A stretch of DNA of 64,000 nt from Aurantimicrobium photophilum (GTDB taxonomy: Bacteria; Actinomycetota; Actinomycetes; Actinomycetales; Microbacteriaceae): assembly GCF_003194085.1 (NCBI RefSeq), contig NZ_CP023994.1:372001-436000 (forward strand). The letters run 5' to 3'. The position numbers and the translations under genes are program-made. Every line of letters begins with the position of its first letter. The first letter of the stretch is position 1. Shown here piece after piece: positions 8,292 through 15,898 of this stretch. Under the pieces are notes generated by a model. It worked only from the letters and a program-made list of their open reading frames with translations. It had not been told where the DNA came from and searched no databases.

Positions 8292-9469
8292 GCTCCGACA
8301 AACTCTGATTCAATCAAGAATGCGTCGTGACCAAAGTCTGACTCTAGGAGAGCAGGCTCGTCACCATTGATGTTTCCTGGAATGTGAGCAGCCAGACGCT
8401 TCTGACCTGCAAGTGGGAAGAAGCGGTCACTATCAATGCCGATAATCAGTGTGGGAATCGTGATGGACTCTAGCACCGATTCGATGCTTTCTCTGTTGCG
8501 TCCCAAGTCGTGAGAGTTCATGGCTTCTACGAGCGTCACATAGCTGTTGGCGTCAAAGCGACGAGTGAACTTATTGCCGTGGAAGTCGAGATAGCTGGCA
8601 ACTGCGAAGCGGCCGCCCTTGCCCAGAGGGCTAATGTCACTCTGTGAAGAGCGGTCAAAGCGTTCGTTGAGTTCTGAGGGCGTGCGGAAATTCTGGAATG
8701 AAATTCGGCGCGCAAGTGCAAGGCCGCGGAAGGGGCCTTCGCCATCACGAGCTTCGTAATAGTGACCAGCGCGGAATGCAGGGTCGAGCATGATTGCTTC
8801 GATCTGAACTGTGTTCAGAGCGATTTCATCCGCACTCGTTGCAGGTGGGGCCGCGAGAACAGCCAAGCGTTCCACTCGCTCAGGGAACATGGCTCCCCAT
8901 TCGAGTGCATGCATGCCACCCATGGAGCCACCTATGACAGCCGCCCACTTATCAATACCAATAACGTCAGAGAACTGAGCCTGAGCACGTGCTTGGTCAC
9001 GAATGGTTGTGTAGGGGAAGCGTGAACCCCACTCGTATCCATCTGGAGCAAGAGAAGCAGGTCCAGAAGAACCTTGGCAGCCACCTAGAACGTTTGGTGC
9101 AACGACAAACCACTTGTCAGTGTCGATAGCGAGACCTGAGCCAACTACTTCGTTCCACCAGCCAGCTGTGGTGTGACCGCCACCAGCTGGCCCCACAACA
9201 TGGCTGTCGCCAGTGAGGGCGTGTAGAACAAGCACGGCATTGTCTTTGGCTTCGTTGAGCGTGCCCCAGGTTTCATAGGCAATGCGCACGTGGGGGAGTG
9301 ATCCACCACATTCAAAGTCAAAGGGGCCTAAGTTGGCAAACTGACGGTTGCCGGGGGCATCACCATCACGCCATGCGCCTGTAACGGGGGGCTTTCCGGC
9401 AACAGAACGAACCTGCTCATCAGTAATAAAGCCTGAGGGCAGGTTGTCGGCCGAATCTTGCCAATCCAT
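8264..9469 (-). CDS. metX: Homoserine O-acetyltransferase
   Basis: 401 residues of the alpha/beta-hydrolase acyltransferase family. It transfers an acetyl group from acetyl-CoA to homoserine, feeding MetY in methionine synthesis. The nucleophile Ser182 sits in GGSMGGMHALEWG. The Asp and His are in IGIDSDRFFPL and DFGHDAFLIE. WGTLN and NVLGGCQGSSGP are also conserved. A TAGGCT hexamer (9479-9484) lies 9 nt before the ATG and begins with the TAG stop of the upstream crotonase, so this may be its own near-leaderless promoter. metY lies 1.9 kb away on the same strand. Confidence 0.93.
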   Translation of the reverse strand: MDWQDSADNLPSGFITDEQVRSVAGKPPVTGAWRDGDAPGNRQFANLGPFDFECGGSLPHVRIAYETWGTLNEAKDNAVLVLHALTGDSHVVGPAGGGHTTAGWWNEVVGSGLAIDTDKWFVVAPNVLGGCQGSSGPASLAPDGYEWGSRFPYTTIRDQARAQAQFSDVIGIDKWAAVIGGSMGGMHALEWGAMFPERVERLAVLAAPPATSADEIALNTVQIEAIMLDPAFRAGHYYEARDGEGPFRGLALARRISFQNFRTPSELNERFDRSSQSDISPLGKGGRFAVASYLDFHGNKFTRRFDANSYVTLVEAMNSHDLGRNRESIESVLESITIPTLIIGIDSDRFFPLAGQKRLAAHIPGNINGDEPALLESDFGHDAFLIESEFVGAQISRLLAS

Positions 9470-9478
9470 AGTGGATTA

Positions 9479-9484
9479 AGCCTA
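9479..9484 (-). promoter_or_regulatory. Putative -10 box of metX overlapping a stop codon
   Basis: Read on the minus strand, TAGGCT starts with the TAG stop codon of the crotonase gene (9484-9482) and lies 9 nt ahead of the metX ATG. The same arrangement occurs one gene upstream, where the TAG stop of the PemK gene begins TAGGCA (10286-10281). Confidence 0.45.
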
Positions 9485-10273
9485 CTTGCCTGTGAACTCT
9501 GGCTTTGACCTAGTAGTAAATGCAGCAACGCCTGCGTGGAAGTCTTGGCTGGAAAGAAGCGCGGACAGTTCCTTCGGAAGCTGGCTGAGTGCTTCTTTCT
9601 CAACGACTGCTCGAGCTACACGGGCATTGCGTAACGTGGCCTGAACTGCCAGTGGAGCTTGTTCTGCAATAAGCCCGGCAAGCTCCATTGCTCGTTCCAC
9701 TTGGGTACCAGCTGGAACAACTTCATTGATAAGTCCAATACGAAGTGCTTCTGCAGCGGAGAAGGTTTCTCCGGTGAGGAGATAACGAGAAGCATGTGCC
9801 CAGCCCACGCGCTGAGCAAAGCGCGTTGTTGCCCCGCCAAACGGCATAATTCCGCGAGTGACCTCGAGTTGTCCGAATACAGTGGTTTCATCTGCCACAG
9901 CCAGTTCAGAGGCAAGGATCAATTCCACGCCCAAAGTCAGGCATGTTCCCTGAACTGCCACAATGACAGGCTTGGAAATAGGAGCTGTTGTAATTCCCCA
10001 GGGGTCTATACCGCCTTGAGGAGTGAGATCAAGTCCAGATTGGGAGGCTGTTCCCAAAACATCGCCGAGGTCTAGACCGGCAGTGAAGTGGTCGCCTGCG
10101 GCAGATACGACGACAACGCGGACGTTATCGTCGCGGTCTGCCTCAGCATATTCAAGGGAGAGTTCAGAGAGCATCTGCCTATTGGCAGCATTCATCTTCT
10201 CCGCGCGATTGAGTTGCAGGTGGCGAATGTGACCTACTGTTGATACCAGCAGAATAGCGTTATGCCTTGTCAT
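9482..10273 (-). CDS. Enoyl-CoA hydratase/isomerase family protein (crotonase fold)
   Basis: 263 residues with the crotonase layout. A GDHFTAGLDLGDVL segment forms the first oxyanion region. It is followed by the long conserved stretch from VAVQGTCLTLGVELILASELAVAD to FGQLEVTRGIMPFGGATTRF, which holds the second oxyanion-hole Gly and one of the two usual catalytic acidic positions. It should act on an acyl-CoA, but hydratase, isomerase or hydrolase cannot be separated by sequence. The start is set at ATG 10271-10273 rather than the in-frame TTG one codon upstream, because TAGGCA lies 7 nt before it. Confidence 0.8.
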   Translation of the reverse strand: MTRHNAILLVSTVGHIRHLQLNRAEKMNAANRQMLSELSLEYAEADRDDNVRVVVVSAAGDHFTAGLDLGDVLGTASQSGLDLTPQGGIDPWGITTAPISKPVIVAVQGTCLTLGVELILASELAVADETTVFGQLEVTRGIMPFGGATTRFAQRVGWAHASRYLLTGETFSAAEALRIGLINEVVPAGTQVERAMELAGLIAEQAPLAVQATLRNARVARAVVEKEALSQLPKELSALLSSQDFHAGVAAFTTRSKPEFTGK

Positions 10274-10283
10274 CAAATAATGC

Positions 10284-10649
10284 CTAACAACATTTCTTGA
10301 GTTCTGGAAAAGTAGTCAGAATTTTAGATTGAATTTCACTTAATTGTGTGGGCTTTAAATTACCGAGTTTTTTGTCAATATCTCGGGTTTCTAATGTCCA
10401 AAGACGAGATGTTCTAATGACACTTGTTTTGACGAGACCGCAATTCTGCCAGTCTTCTACTAATACATCGCCGGATGCCGGATTATTTACTCTTGATTCA
10501 CTCCCAGTGACCATCGCTACAAGTGCTGATTCATCATGAGGGTTGAAACTTTTGTGTTCAGACAATACGACGATTGGCCTTTTTTTGAAAGAACTGAGTT
10601 CTTCATTGCTAAAGGGGAACCAAACTAAGTAGATATCACCAGGTTTCAT
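10284..10649 (-). CDS. PemK/MazF-family toxin
   Basis: 121 residues. The N-terminal GDIYLVWFPFSNEE, then KKRPIVVLSE, and a later CGLVKTSVIRTSRLWTLE match the PemK-like fold, where the basic residue near RP and the Ser/Thr after LVK belong to the ribonuclease active site. Members cut mRNA when freed from their antitoxin. The ATG overlaps the TGA of the upstream small gene as ATGA, the classical antitoxin-toxin order. The C-terminus ends in two cysteines (KKCC), which is unusual. Confidence 0.8.
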   Translation of the reverse strand: MKPGDIYLVWFPFSNEELSSFKKRPIVVLSEHKSFNPHDESALVAMVTGSESRVNNPASGDVLVEDWQNCGLVKTSVIRTSRLWTLETRDIDKKLGNLKPTQLSEIQSKILTTFPELKKCC

Positions 10650-10873
10650 AGTTCGTCGTATAGAGCGTCTTCAGCAGAAGACCAATCATTCACCCAGTGG
10701 TGATTTACGTATGCTGGTTCAATTTCTTTAACAATTCGGAGATCAATGAAAGTTGATTGATATTTATTTATTGAAATAGTTCCTGGACCAACAAGAACGT
10801 TCCAACTCTTATCATCGACTGACTGGACCGTGGGCATTGAATAAATGAATTGGGGGATGCGTAAATTGCTCAT
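10646..10873 (-). CDS. Probable antitoxin of the PemK-like toxin
   Basis: 75 residues, ending in an acidic tail (WVNDWSSAEDALYDEL) of the kind seen in antitoxins paired with this toxin subtype, where the tail blocks the toxin groove. No AbrB or ribbon-helix-helix DNA-binding motif is evident in the N-terminal part. Assignment relies on size, the acidic tail and the ATGA overlap with the toxin start. It begins 15 bp after the DUF3467-like gene, so the three make one operon. Confidence 0.65.
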   Translation of the reverse strand: MSNLRIPQFIYSMPTVQSVDDKSWNVLVGPGTISINKYQSTFIDLRIVKEIEPAYVNHHWVNDWSSAEDALYDEL

Positions 10874-10888
10874 TTCAAATTCTCAACT

Positions 10889-11236
10889 TTAATTGGTTTC
10901 TCGTGAAAAATCTGGGTTCCAGGGGGGAGGTGGTTCCGATCTTCCAGATTCTGAGAGCCATTGTTGGCTTTGAATTTCAAGTGCCTTAATAATTTGAAAA
11001 ATTTGTTCAGGTGGAATACGAACTCTGGAACAGACGGTTCCGTTCATTAGCGGCGGCGCTTCACTGCCATCCTCAGTTTTTCGCAACATTGCTGGTTGTA
11101 CTACAGAGATGAAATCTAAGACAAAGGAAGAAGGTGTATGCCAGATACTTGCAAAATCTGCAAAAACTCCAGTTTCTTGTTGATTATCAAGACGAATTTG
11201 CAGCTCGAATGGCAGTTCATTATTTGCAGCAGACAT
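10889..11236 (-). CDS. DUF3467-family protein
   Basis: 115 residues. The GVFADFASIWHTPSSFVLDFISVVQP stretch (about 22-47) and the later RVRIPPEQIFQIIKAL helix are typical of DUF3467, a small family without established function. The C-terminus is proline-rich. It is the first gene of a three-gene operon with the antitoxin and toxin, and TAGAAT lies 7 nt upstream of its ATG. A functional tie to the toxin pair is suggested by position only. Confidence 0.65.
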   Translation of the reverse strand: MSAANNELPFELQIRLDNQQETGVFADFASIWHTPSSFVLDFISVVQPAMLRKTEDGSEAPPLMNGTVCSRVRIPPEQIFQIIKALEIQSQQWLSESGRSEPPPPWNPDFSRETN

Positions 11237-11243
11237 ATTCCAA

Positions 11244-11249
11244 ATTCTA
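11244..11249 (-). promoter_or_regulatory. -10 box of the DUF3467/toxin-antitoxin operon
   Basis: On the minus strand TAGAAT lies 7 nt before the ATG (11236), so the transcript would be leaderless. A TTGATA (11265-11270 on the minus strand) sits about 15 bp further upstream as a possible -35. Confidence 0.5.
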
Positions 11250-11309
11250 CTTAATCTTCAGAGATATCAAGAAAACAATTTGGCGGGTGAAGTTTTTCAA
11301 AAAACTAAG

Positions 11310-11352
11310 GGGGCTTTGCCTTAGAGCAGCTTCTGCTTCAAAGCAAAGCCCC
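11310..11352 (-). terminator. Intrinsic terminator of metY
   Basis: GGGGCTTTGC (11310-11319) pairs with GCAAAGCCCC (11343-11352). An inner GAGCAG/CTGCTTC pairing extends the structure. On the minus strand the stem is followed within a few bases by a run of six T. It lies directly downstream of the metY stop. Confidence 0.8.
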
Positions 11353-11378
11353 TCGACTAGTTACTAGTGCGTTTAGTC

Positions 11379-12686
11379 CTAGATTGCTGCAGCTGCAGCA
11401 AGACCCTTCGCGAGGTCTGCCTTGATGTCTTCGATGTTCTCGAGACCAACAGAAAGACGAACCAATCCAGGAGTCACACCACTGGTCAGCTGCTGTTCAG
11501 GAGTGAGCTGCGAGTGAGTGGTGGACGCTGGGTGGATAACCAATGAACGAACGTCACCAATGTTTGCCAAGTGACTAAACAGGTCAAGGTTGTCCACGAA
11601 TGCCTTACCTGCTTCAACGCCACCCTTGAGTTCGAAGGACAGCACTGCACCAACACCCTTAGGTGCGTAGCGGTTAGCTGCGGTGTACCAGGGGCTGGAG
11701 GGAAGTGCTGCGTAGTTGACAGAAGCAACCTGAGGGTGTGCTTCCAGCCACTCTGCAACAGCAGTTGCATTTTCCACGTGGCGCTCGATACGCAGGCTTA
11801 AGGTTTCGATGCCCTGAATGATTTGCCATGCGCTCGCAGGAGCGATGGAAGAACCGAGGTCACGAAGAAGCTGAACACGTGCCTTGATGATGTAGGCAAT
11901 AGCGTCACCAAGAACGGTGGTGTAGCTCGCGCCATGGTACGAGGGGTCTGGTTCGGTGAGACCTGGGAACTTCTCTACATTCTTAGACCATTCGAACTTG
12001 CCACCGTCCACGATGACACCACCGATAACGGTTCCGTGACCACCGAGGAACTTGGTAGCTGAGTGAACAACGATGTCAGCACCGTGCTCGAGAGGGCGAA
12101 TCAGGTAGGGCGTAGCAATGGTGTTGTCCACGATGAGAGGCACACCAGCTTCGTGGGCAACCTTAGAAACCAGACCGATGTCCAAGATGTTGATACGTGG
12201 GTTACCAATGGTCTCACCGAAGAAGAGCTTGGTGTTGTGGCGAACAGCTGCACGCCATTCATCTGCGTCATCTTGGTTCTCGACGAATGTCACTTCGATA
12301 CCAAGCTTCGCCAGGGTGTACTTGAACAGGTTGTAGGTACCACCGTAGATCGAGCTGGAAGACACAATGTGGTCACCAGCTTCAGCAATGTTCAGAACAG
12401 CAAAAGTTTCAGCTGCTTGACCGGAAGAAACCAGGAGTGCTGCAGTTCCACCCTCAAGTGCTGCAACACGCTGCTCAACGACGTCTTGAGTGGGGTTCTG
12501 GATACGGGTGTAGATGTTTCCAAACTCGGCAAGAGCGAAGAGGTTCTTGGCGTGCTCTGCGTTGTTGAAGACGTAGGAGGTGGTTTGGTAGATCGGAGTC
12601 GCACGAGCGTTAGTGACGGGGTCTGGCTGCGCGCCTGAGTGGATCTGCTTGGTTTCAAACTTCCAGTTTGCTTGGTCGTTGCTCAT
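11379..12686 (-). CDS. metY: O-acetylhomoserine sulfhydrylase (PLP enzyme)
   Basis: 435 residues of the Cys/Met-metabolism PLP family. It condenses O-acetylhomoserine, made by MetX, with sulfide to give homocysteine. The PLP lysine is in VHSATKFLGGHG; IYTRIQNPTQDVVEQRVAALEGG and ETIGNPRINILDI are further family marks. The length and the insert after GGVIVDGGKFEW favour MetY over MetB. The start is ATG 12684-12686, with AAGGAG just upstream; the frame is open for 22 more codons but those lie in the leader. The leader folds so that the ribosome site is paired. Confidence 0.92.
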   Translation of the reverse strand: MSNDQANWKFETKQIHSGAQPDPVTNARATPIYQTTSYVFNNAEHAKNLFALAEFGNIYTRIQNPTQDVVEQRVAALEGGTAALLVSSGQAAETFAVLNIAEAGDHIVSSSSIYGGTYNLFKYTLAKLGIEVTFVENQDDADEWRAAVRHNTKLFFGETIGNPRINILDIGLVSKVAHEAGVPLIVDNTIATPYLIRPLEHGADIVVHSATKFLGGHGTVIGGVIVDGGKFEWSKNVEKFPGLTEPDPSYHGASYTTVLGDAIAYIIKARVQLLRDLGSSIAPASAWQIIQGIETLSLRIERHVENATAVAEWLEAHPQVASVNYAALPSSPWYTAANRYAPKGVGAVLSFELKGGVEAGKAFVDNLDLFSHLANIGDVRSLVIHPASTTHSQLTPEQQLTSGVTPGLVRLSVGLENIEDIKADLAKGLAAAAAI

Positions 12687-12691
12687 GGTGT

Positions 12692-12762
12692 GCTCCTTAG
12701 GCGGGTGGTGAAAACTTGCTTTGACGTTACGCCCGCCAGGAGTAGTACTCAATTGCGCAAGT
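12692..12762 (-). promoter_or_regulatory. metY leader with SD-sequestering stem and possible pseudoknot
   Basis: On the minus strand, CTCCT-GGCGGG (12742-12732) can pair with CCCGCC (12705-12700) and, past a 2-nt bulge, AGGAG (12697-12693), which is the metY Shine-Dalgarno. This gives an 11-bp stem over the ribosome site. In addition ACTTGC (12762-12757) can pair with GCAAGT (12719-12714) in the loop, an H-type pseudoknot layout. Ligand-sensing is inference. The 5' pseudoknot strand lies in the last codons of the upstream acyltransferase, so it needs a transcript that starts further up. Confidence 0.5.
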
Positions 12763-13783
12763 CACGCGGTGTAACAAAGAGCCAATTGAGGTTGGGTTGA
12801 ACAATCGGTTTGAACAGTTTCACCACTGGTTTTGTGGAGAGTAGAACGGTCAATCCAAATGAGCCAATAACGGCTAGGAGGATGTACCAGAGCGGACGCT
12901 CCCCGTCGAGGACACCGTTCTCACGCAGGGGATAGAGCACAAACGTGTGCAGTAAGTAGACATACATTGTTGCTTGGCCAAACTGGGTAAACCAGGTTTG
13001 TTCACGAGGAATCAGAATCAAGAAGGCCATAATCATGGCCGCCGCCACCAGCATGGTGGCGAGACGGCCCAGGCCACCCGACCACTGGTCATATCCAAAG
13101 GTGGCGTAGCCAGAGTCATATGTAATGAAACTGCGGATCTGAGCTTCACGGAGGAAGGGAACACTGACAGCTATGCCCACGGCAACAAGTACCATGAAAA
13201 CAGTTGCAATCACTCGCCATCGAATGACGGATTGTGAGCACAGCGCCATCCAGCGCTCGCCGAGGTTCCATTCACGCAACTGCCAGCCGAATACGAAGAA
13301 GGGTAGGAACCCAAGTACTCGTGCTGCTGAGAAAGTTTGATCGATGGGGAAGTAGCCAGATGCTATGGAAATAATAATGCTGATGAGAAGTGGATATTTC
13401 AGTGCGACCAAATAGGGCAGCACAATTCGCCAAATAGCGAGAGCTAGAAGGAACCAGAGAGTCCATGATGCTCTGGTGAGGTCAAGACGGAAGTTGCCGG
13501 TGTAGAAGAAGAGAACTACGGACCAAATCACTTCAAAGATGATGTACGGAACCAGAATGTCAGTGTACACAGAGCGAATACGCCGGTCATCCGGCGCAGT
13601 TCCCTTGGTGAAGTAGCCAGACACAGCTACAAAGACGGGAACGTGGAACGCGTAGATAAACACATAGAGAGTGAAAGCCGCGTCGTTTTCGCCGACCATC
13701 TTGGTCAAAGTGTGGCCGGCAACCATGAGCGCGATGGCTCCAAAACGGGCGTTATCCCATAACGCGACCCGCTGTGTGCTCAT
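12749..13783 (-). CDS. Acyltransferase 3-family membrane protein
   Basis: 344 residues with about ten transmembrane helices. The N-terminal WDNARFGAIALMVAGHTLTKM and YAFHVPVFVAVSGYFTKG match the acyltransferase-3/fucose-4-O-acetylase-like group, with the catalytic His in VAGHT. Such proteins move acyl groups, often acetyl, onto surface glycans. Substrate unknown. It shares a 7-bp promoter core with the divergent ion-channel gene and ends 62 bp before the metY start on the same strand. Confidence 0.75.
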   Translation of the reverse strand: MSTQRVALWDNARFGAIALMVAGHTLTKMVGENDAAFTLYVFIYAFHVPVFVAVSGYFTKGTAPDDRRIRSVYTDILVPYIIFEVIWSVVLFFYTGNFRLDLTRASWTLWFLLALAIWRIVLPYLVALKYPLLISIIISIASGYFPIDQTFSAARVLGFLPFFVFGWQLREWNLGERWMALCSQSVIRWRVIATVFMVLVAVGIAVSVPFLREAQIRSFITYDSGYATFGYDQWSGGLGRLATMLVAAAMIMAFLILIPREQTWFTQFGQATMYVYLLHTFVLYPLRENGVLDGERPLWYILLAVIGSFGLTVLLSTKPVVKLFKPIVQPNLNWLFVTPRDLRN

Positions 13784-13801
13784 ATTAACTAGCCTAGAAC
13801 T
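13784..13801. promoter_or_regulatory. Divergent leaderless promoters sharing one -10 box (second case)
   Basis: TAGCCTA at 13790-13796 serves both directions. On the plus strand TAGCCT is 6 nt before the channel ATG (13802). On the minus strand TAGGCT (13796-13791) is 7 nt before the acyltransferase ATG (13783). The two start codons are 18 bp apart. The core is the reverse complement of the one at 2227-2233. Confidence 0.6.
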
Positions 13802-14563
13802 ATGGAATCGACTCCAAAGCCAGTCATTATGAACGCTGCAGGCGTTCTCGTGGAAGATACAAGAAGCCCCAAAGAGATCAAGTGGGAGAAATTCACCACA
13901 CTTCCCTTTATCTTCTTGTCTTTCATATTCCTACTGGGCTACTCGGTTCTGATCCTCAACGATGAGGTATTTACCCAGGGCATAGATAAGTACATCCTCC
14001 TGACACTAGGTGTCATCTGGATCATGTTCATCATTGATTACTTTGTTCGACTCACACTTTCCACGAATAAGCGCATCTTTTTCAAGCGCAACGTCATAGA
14101 CCTCATCTCAATGGCAATTCCATTCACGCGCCCATTCTTGCTCTTGATGTATTTATCAAGACTGCGTTGGTTCCGTGGCCGCCAGGGCTCTTCTGTGCGA
14201 GCTCGGCTTGTGGCTTATGCAGCTTCGTTTGCCTTGATGTATATCTACGTACTTTCTTTGGCTGTTTATGCGGCAGAAAGAAATGCAGCCGGTGCCACCA
14301 TCCTCAATTACGGTGACTCAGTGTGGTGGGCCATCGAAACCATCACCACCGTGGGTTATGGCGACATGATCCCGGTTACGATCGCAGGCCGTGTGTATGC
14401 GTCCTTGTTAATGTTGGGCGGTGTGGTGATTGTTGGTGCAACGACAGCTACAGTCATTTCTTACTTGAGCGAAAAAGTCCAGACAGTTCACAAGAAGTCT
14501 CAAGAGCACGCAGCTCACCTCAACGACACCCACAAACACGATGACAATCAACCTCACTCTTGA
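13802..14563 (+). CDS. Potassium channel, voltage-gated-like family
   Basis: 253 residues. Hydrophobic segments at about 31-52, 63-83, 97-118, 136-158 and 190-215 surround a pore loop with the K+ selectivity filter TVGYGD (183-188). A weak S4-like stretch (SRLRWFRGRQGS, about 119-130) carries four arginines, so voltage sensing is possible but not certain. The cytosolic tail is charged and ends HKHDDNQPHS. Its last 23 bp overlap the start of ung. Confidence 0.85.
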   Translation: MESTPKPVIMNAAGVLVEDTRSPKEIKWEKFTTLPFIFLSFIFLLGYSVLILNDEVFTQGIDKYILLTLGVIWIMFIIDYFVRLTLSTNKRIFFKRNVIDLISMAIPFTRPFLLLMYLSRLRWFRGRQGSSVRARLVAYAASFALMYIYVLSLAVYAAERNAAGATILNYGDSVWWAIETITTVGYGDMIPVTIAGRVYASLLMLGGVVIVGATTATVISYLSEKVQTVHKKSQEHAAHLNDTHKHDDNQPHS

Positions 14564-15257
14564 GGATTTAGCTAACAAGGGCTTGATTGATTCGAGCTGG
14601 GTCAATCAACTTCTCCCAGTACAAAGTGTTTTGGATCAGATTGCTCAGAGGCTCAATCAGGAGATTGACGCAGGTGAGCAAATACTCCCCTCCTCATCGA
14701 ACATTTTGAGGGCGTTCACAATTCCATATGACCTGGTCAAAGTTGTCATTGTGGGGCAGGATCCATATCCCACCCCAGGAGACGCGGTCGGATTGTCTTT
14801 TTCTGTTTCTCCCGACAGACATGATCTTCCTCGTAGCTTGAAGAACATCTTCTCTGAACTCCATGCAGACTTAGGTTGCGATTTACCTGCAACGGGGGAC
14901 TTATCTCCTTGGGCGGAGCAAGGAGTCATGTTGCTCAACCGGGTACTCACCGTCCGTTCTGGCGAGGCCGGTTCCCACCGAGGAATCGGATGGGAACAGG
15001 TAACAGAACAGGCCTTGAGGGCACTCAATGACAGAGTGAACAAACCCCTGGCTGCTGTGCTCTGGGGCAATGACGCCAAGTCTGCCACTGAATTCCTAAG
15101 CAATTCAGTGGTGATTGAGTCTGCCCATCCGAGCCCGATGTCTGCTTCACGAGGATTCTTTGGCTCGCGTCCGTTCAGCAAGGTAAATACTGCTCTTGTT
15201 GAAGCTGGGCAAACAGCAATTAATTGGCCATTACCAACTCAATCTGCCTTGTTCTAG
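14541..15257 (+). CDS. ung: Uracil-DNA glycosylase
   Basis: 238 residues, family 1. It removes uracil from DNA as the first step of base-excision repair. GQDPYPTPG (72-80) carries the catalytic Asp74 and the water-activating loop. LLNRVLTVR is the conserved block around residue 135. HPSPMSASRGFFGSRPFS near the C-terminus holds the catalytic His and the minor-groove intercalation loop. The ATG lies inside the end of the ion-channel gene. Confidence 0.95.
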   Translation: MTINLTLEDLANKGLIDSSWVNQLLPVQSVLDQIAQRLNQEIDAGEQILPSSSNILRAFTIPYDLVKVVIVGQDPYPTPGDAVGLSFSVSPDRHDLPRSLKNIFSELHADLGCDLPATGDLSPWAEQGVMLLNRVLTVRSGEAGSHRGIGWEQVTEQALRALNDRVNKPLAAVLWGNDAKSATEFLSNSVVIESAHPSPMSASRGFFGSRPFSKVNTALVEAGQTAINWPLPTQSALF

Positions 15258-15274
15258 TAGGTAGGCTTGTGCTC

Positions 15275-15853
15275 GTGCTTCCCGAGGAATATCTCAAACC
15301 ACGTCAGCTCCCGTTACACCTGCAGAAACGGCCAGAGCCAGAAGCCCCATTCTCTTTCACTATTCGTGAGGCAACAGCTGCTGACCTTCCGGATATCCGA
15401 GAAATCTATAACTACTACGTCCTCAACAGCGTGGTCACGTTTGACGAAGACCAAATGACGCTTAAGGAATGGAAGCAGAAGTTCGCCTATCTTGAGAAAC
15501 TCAAGATGCCTTTCATCGTTGCTGTTTCTCCTGGCCAGCAGGTTCTTGGATATGCCTTAGTAACTCCATGGAAGCAAAAACGTGCTTATCGCTACACCGT
15601 GGAGAACTCCATCTACCTTCGTGCTGCGTCAACCGGCAAAGGCTTGGGTAAAGCACTCATGAAGGAACTCATGGAACGCTCAGAAGCTGCGGGATTGAAA
15701 GAGATCATTGCTGTCATCGCTGATGGGGGAGCTGAGTCCTCGCTCAAACTTCATGAAGACTTTGGTTTCAAAGAAATTGGCCGCATGGGTCGAGTGGGGT
15801 TCAAGTTCGACCGATGGCTGGGGACAGTGCTTCTCCAAAAGACGCTTAAATGA
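15275..15853 (+). CDS. GNAT-family N-acetyltransferase
   Basis: 192 residues from the chosen GTG. The fold begins at FTIREATAADLPDIREIYNYYV, which is close to phosphinothricin-type acetyltransferases. STGKGLGKALM is the acetyl-CoA pyrophosphate loop, and SLKLHEDFGFKEIGRMGRVGFKF is typical of the C-terminus of that subgroup. The substrate is probably a small amine or amino acid. Upstream in-frame TTG (15224) and GTG (15269) exist, but TAGGCT at 15262-15267 sits 7 nt before GTG 15275, which fits a leaderless start. Confidence 0.75.
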   Translation: MLPEEYLKPRQLPLHLQKRPEPEAPFSFTIREATAADLPDIREIYNYYVLNSVVTFDEDQMTLKEWKQKFAYLEKLKMPFIVAVSPGQQVLGYALVTPWKQKRAYRYTVENSIYLRAASTGKGLGKALMKELMERSEAAGLKEIIAVIADGGAESSLKLHEDFGFKEIGRMGRVGFKFDRWLGTVLLQKTLK

Positions 15854-15887
15854 AATAAGGCAGTGAGAATTACTCACGGCCTTATTT
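15853..15887. terminator. Bidirectional intrinsic terminator
   Basis: AAATAAGGC (15853-15861) pairs with GCCTTATTT (15879-15887), with an inner GTGAG/CTCAC. The A/T-rich ends supply a short U tract in both directions. It separates the GNAT gene from the converging whiB gene. Confidence 0.75.
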
Positions 15888-15898
15888 GGTGAAGCTAA

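Noticed and set aside
12063-12638. 191-codon plus-strand frame opposite metY
   Set aside because: Shadow frame; MetY motifs are complete on the minus strand.
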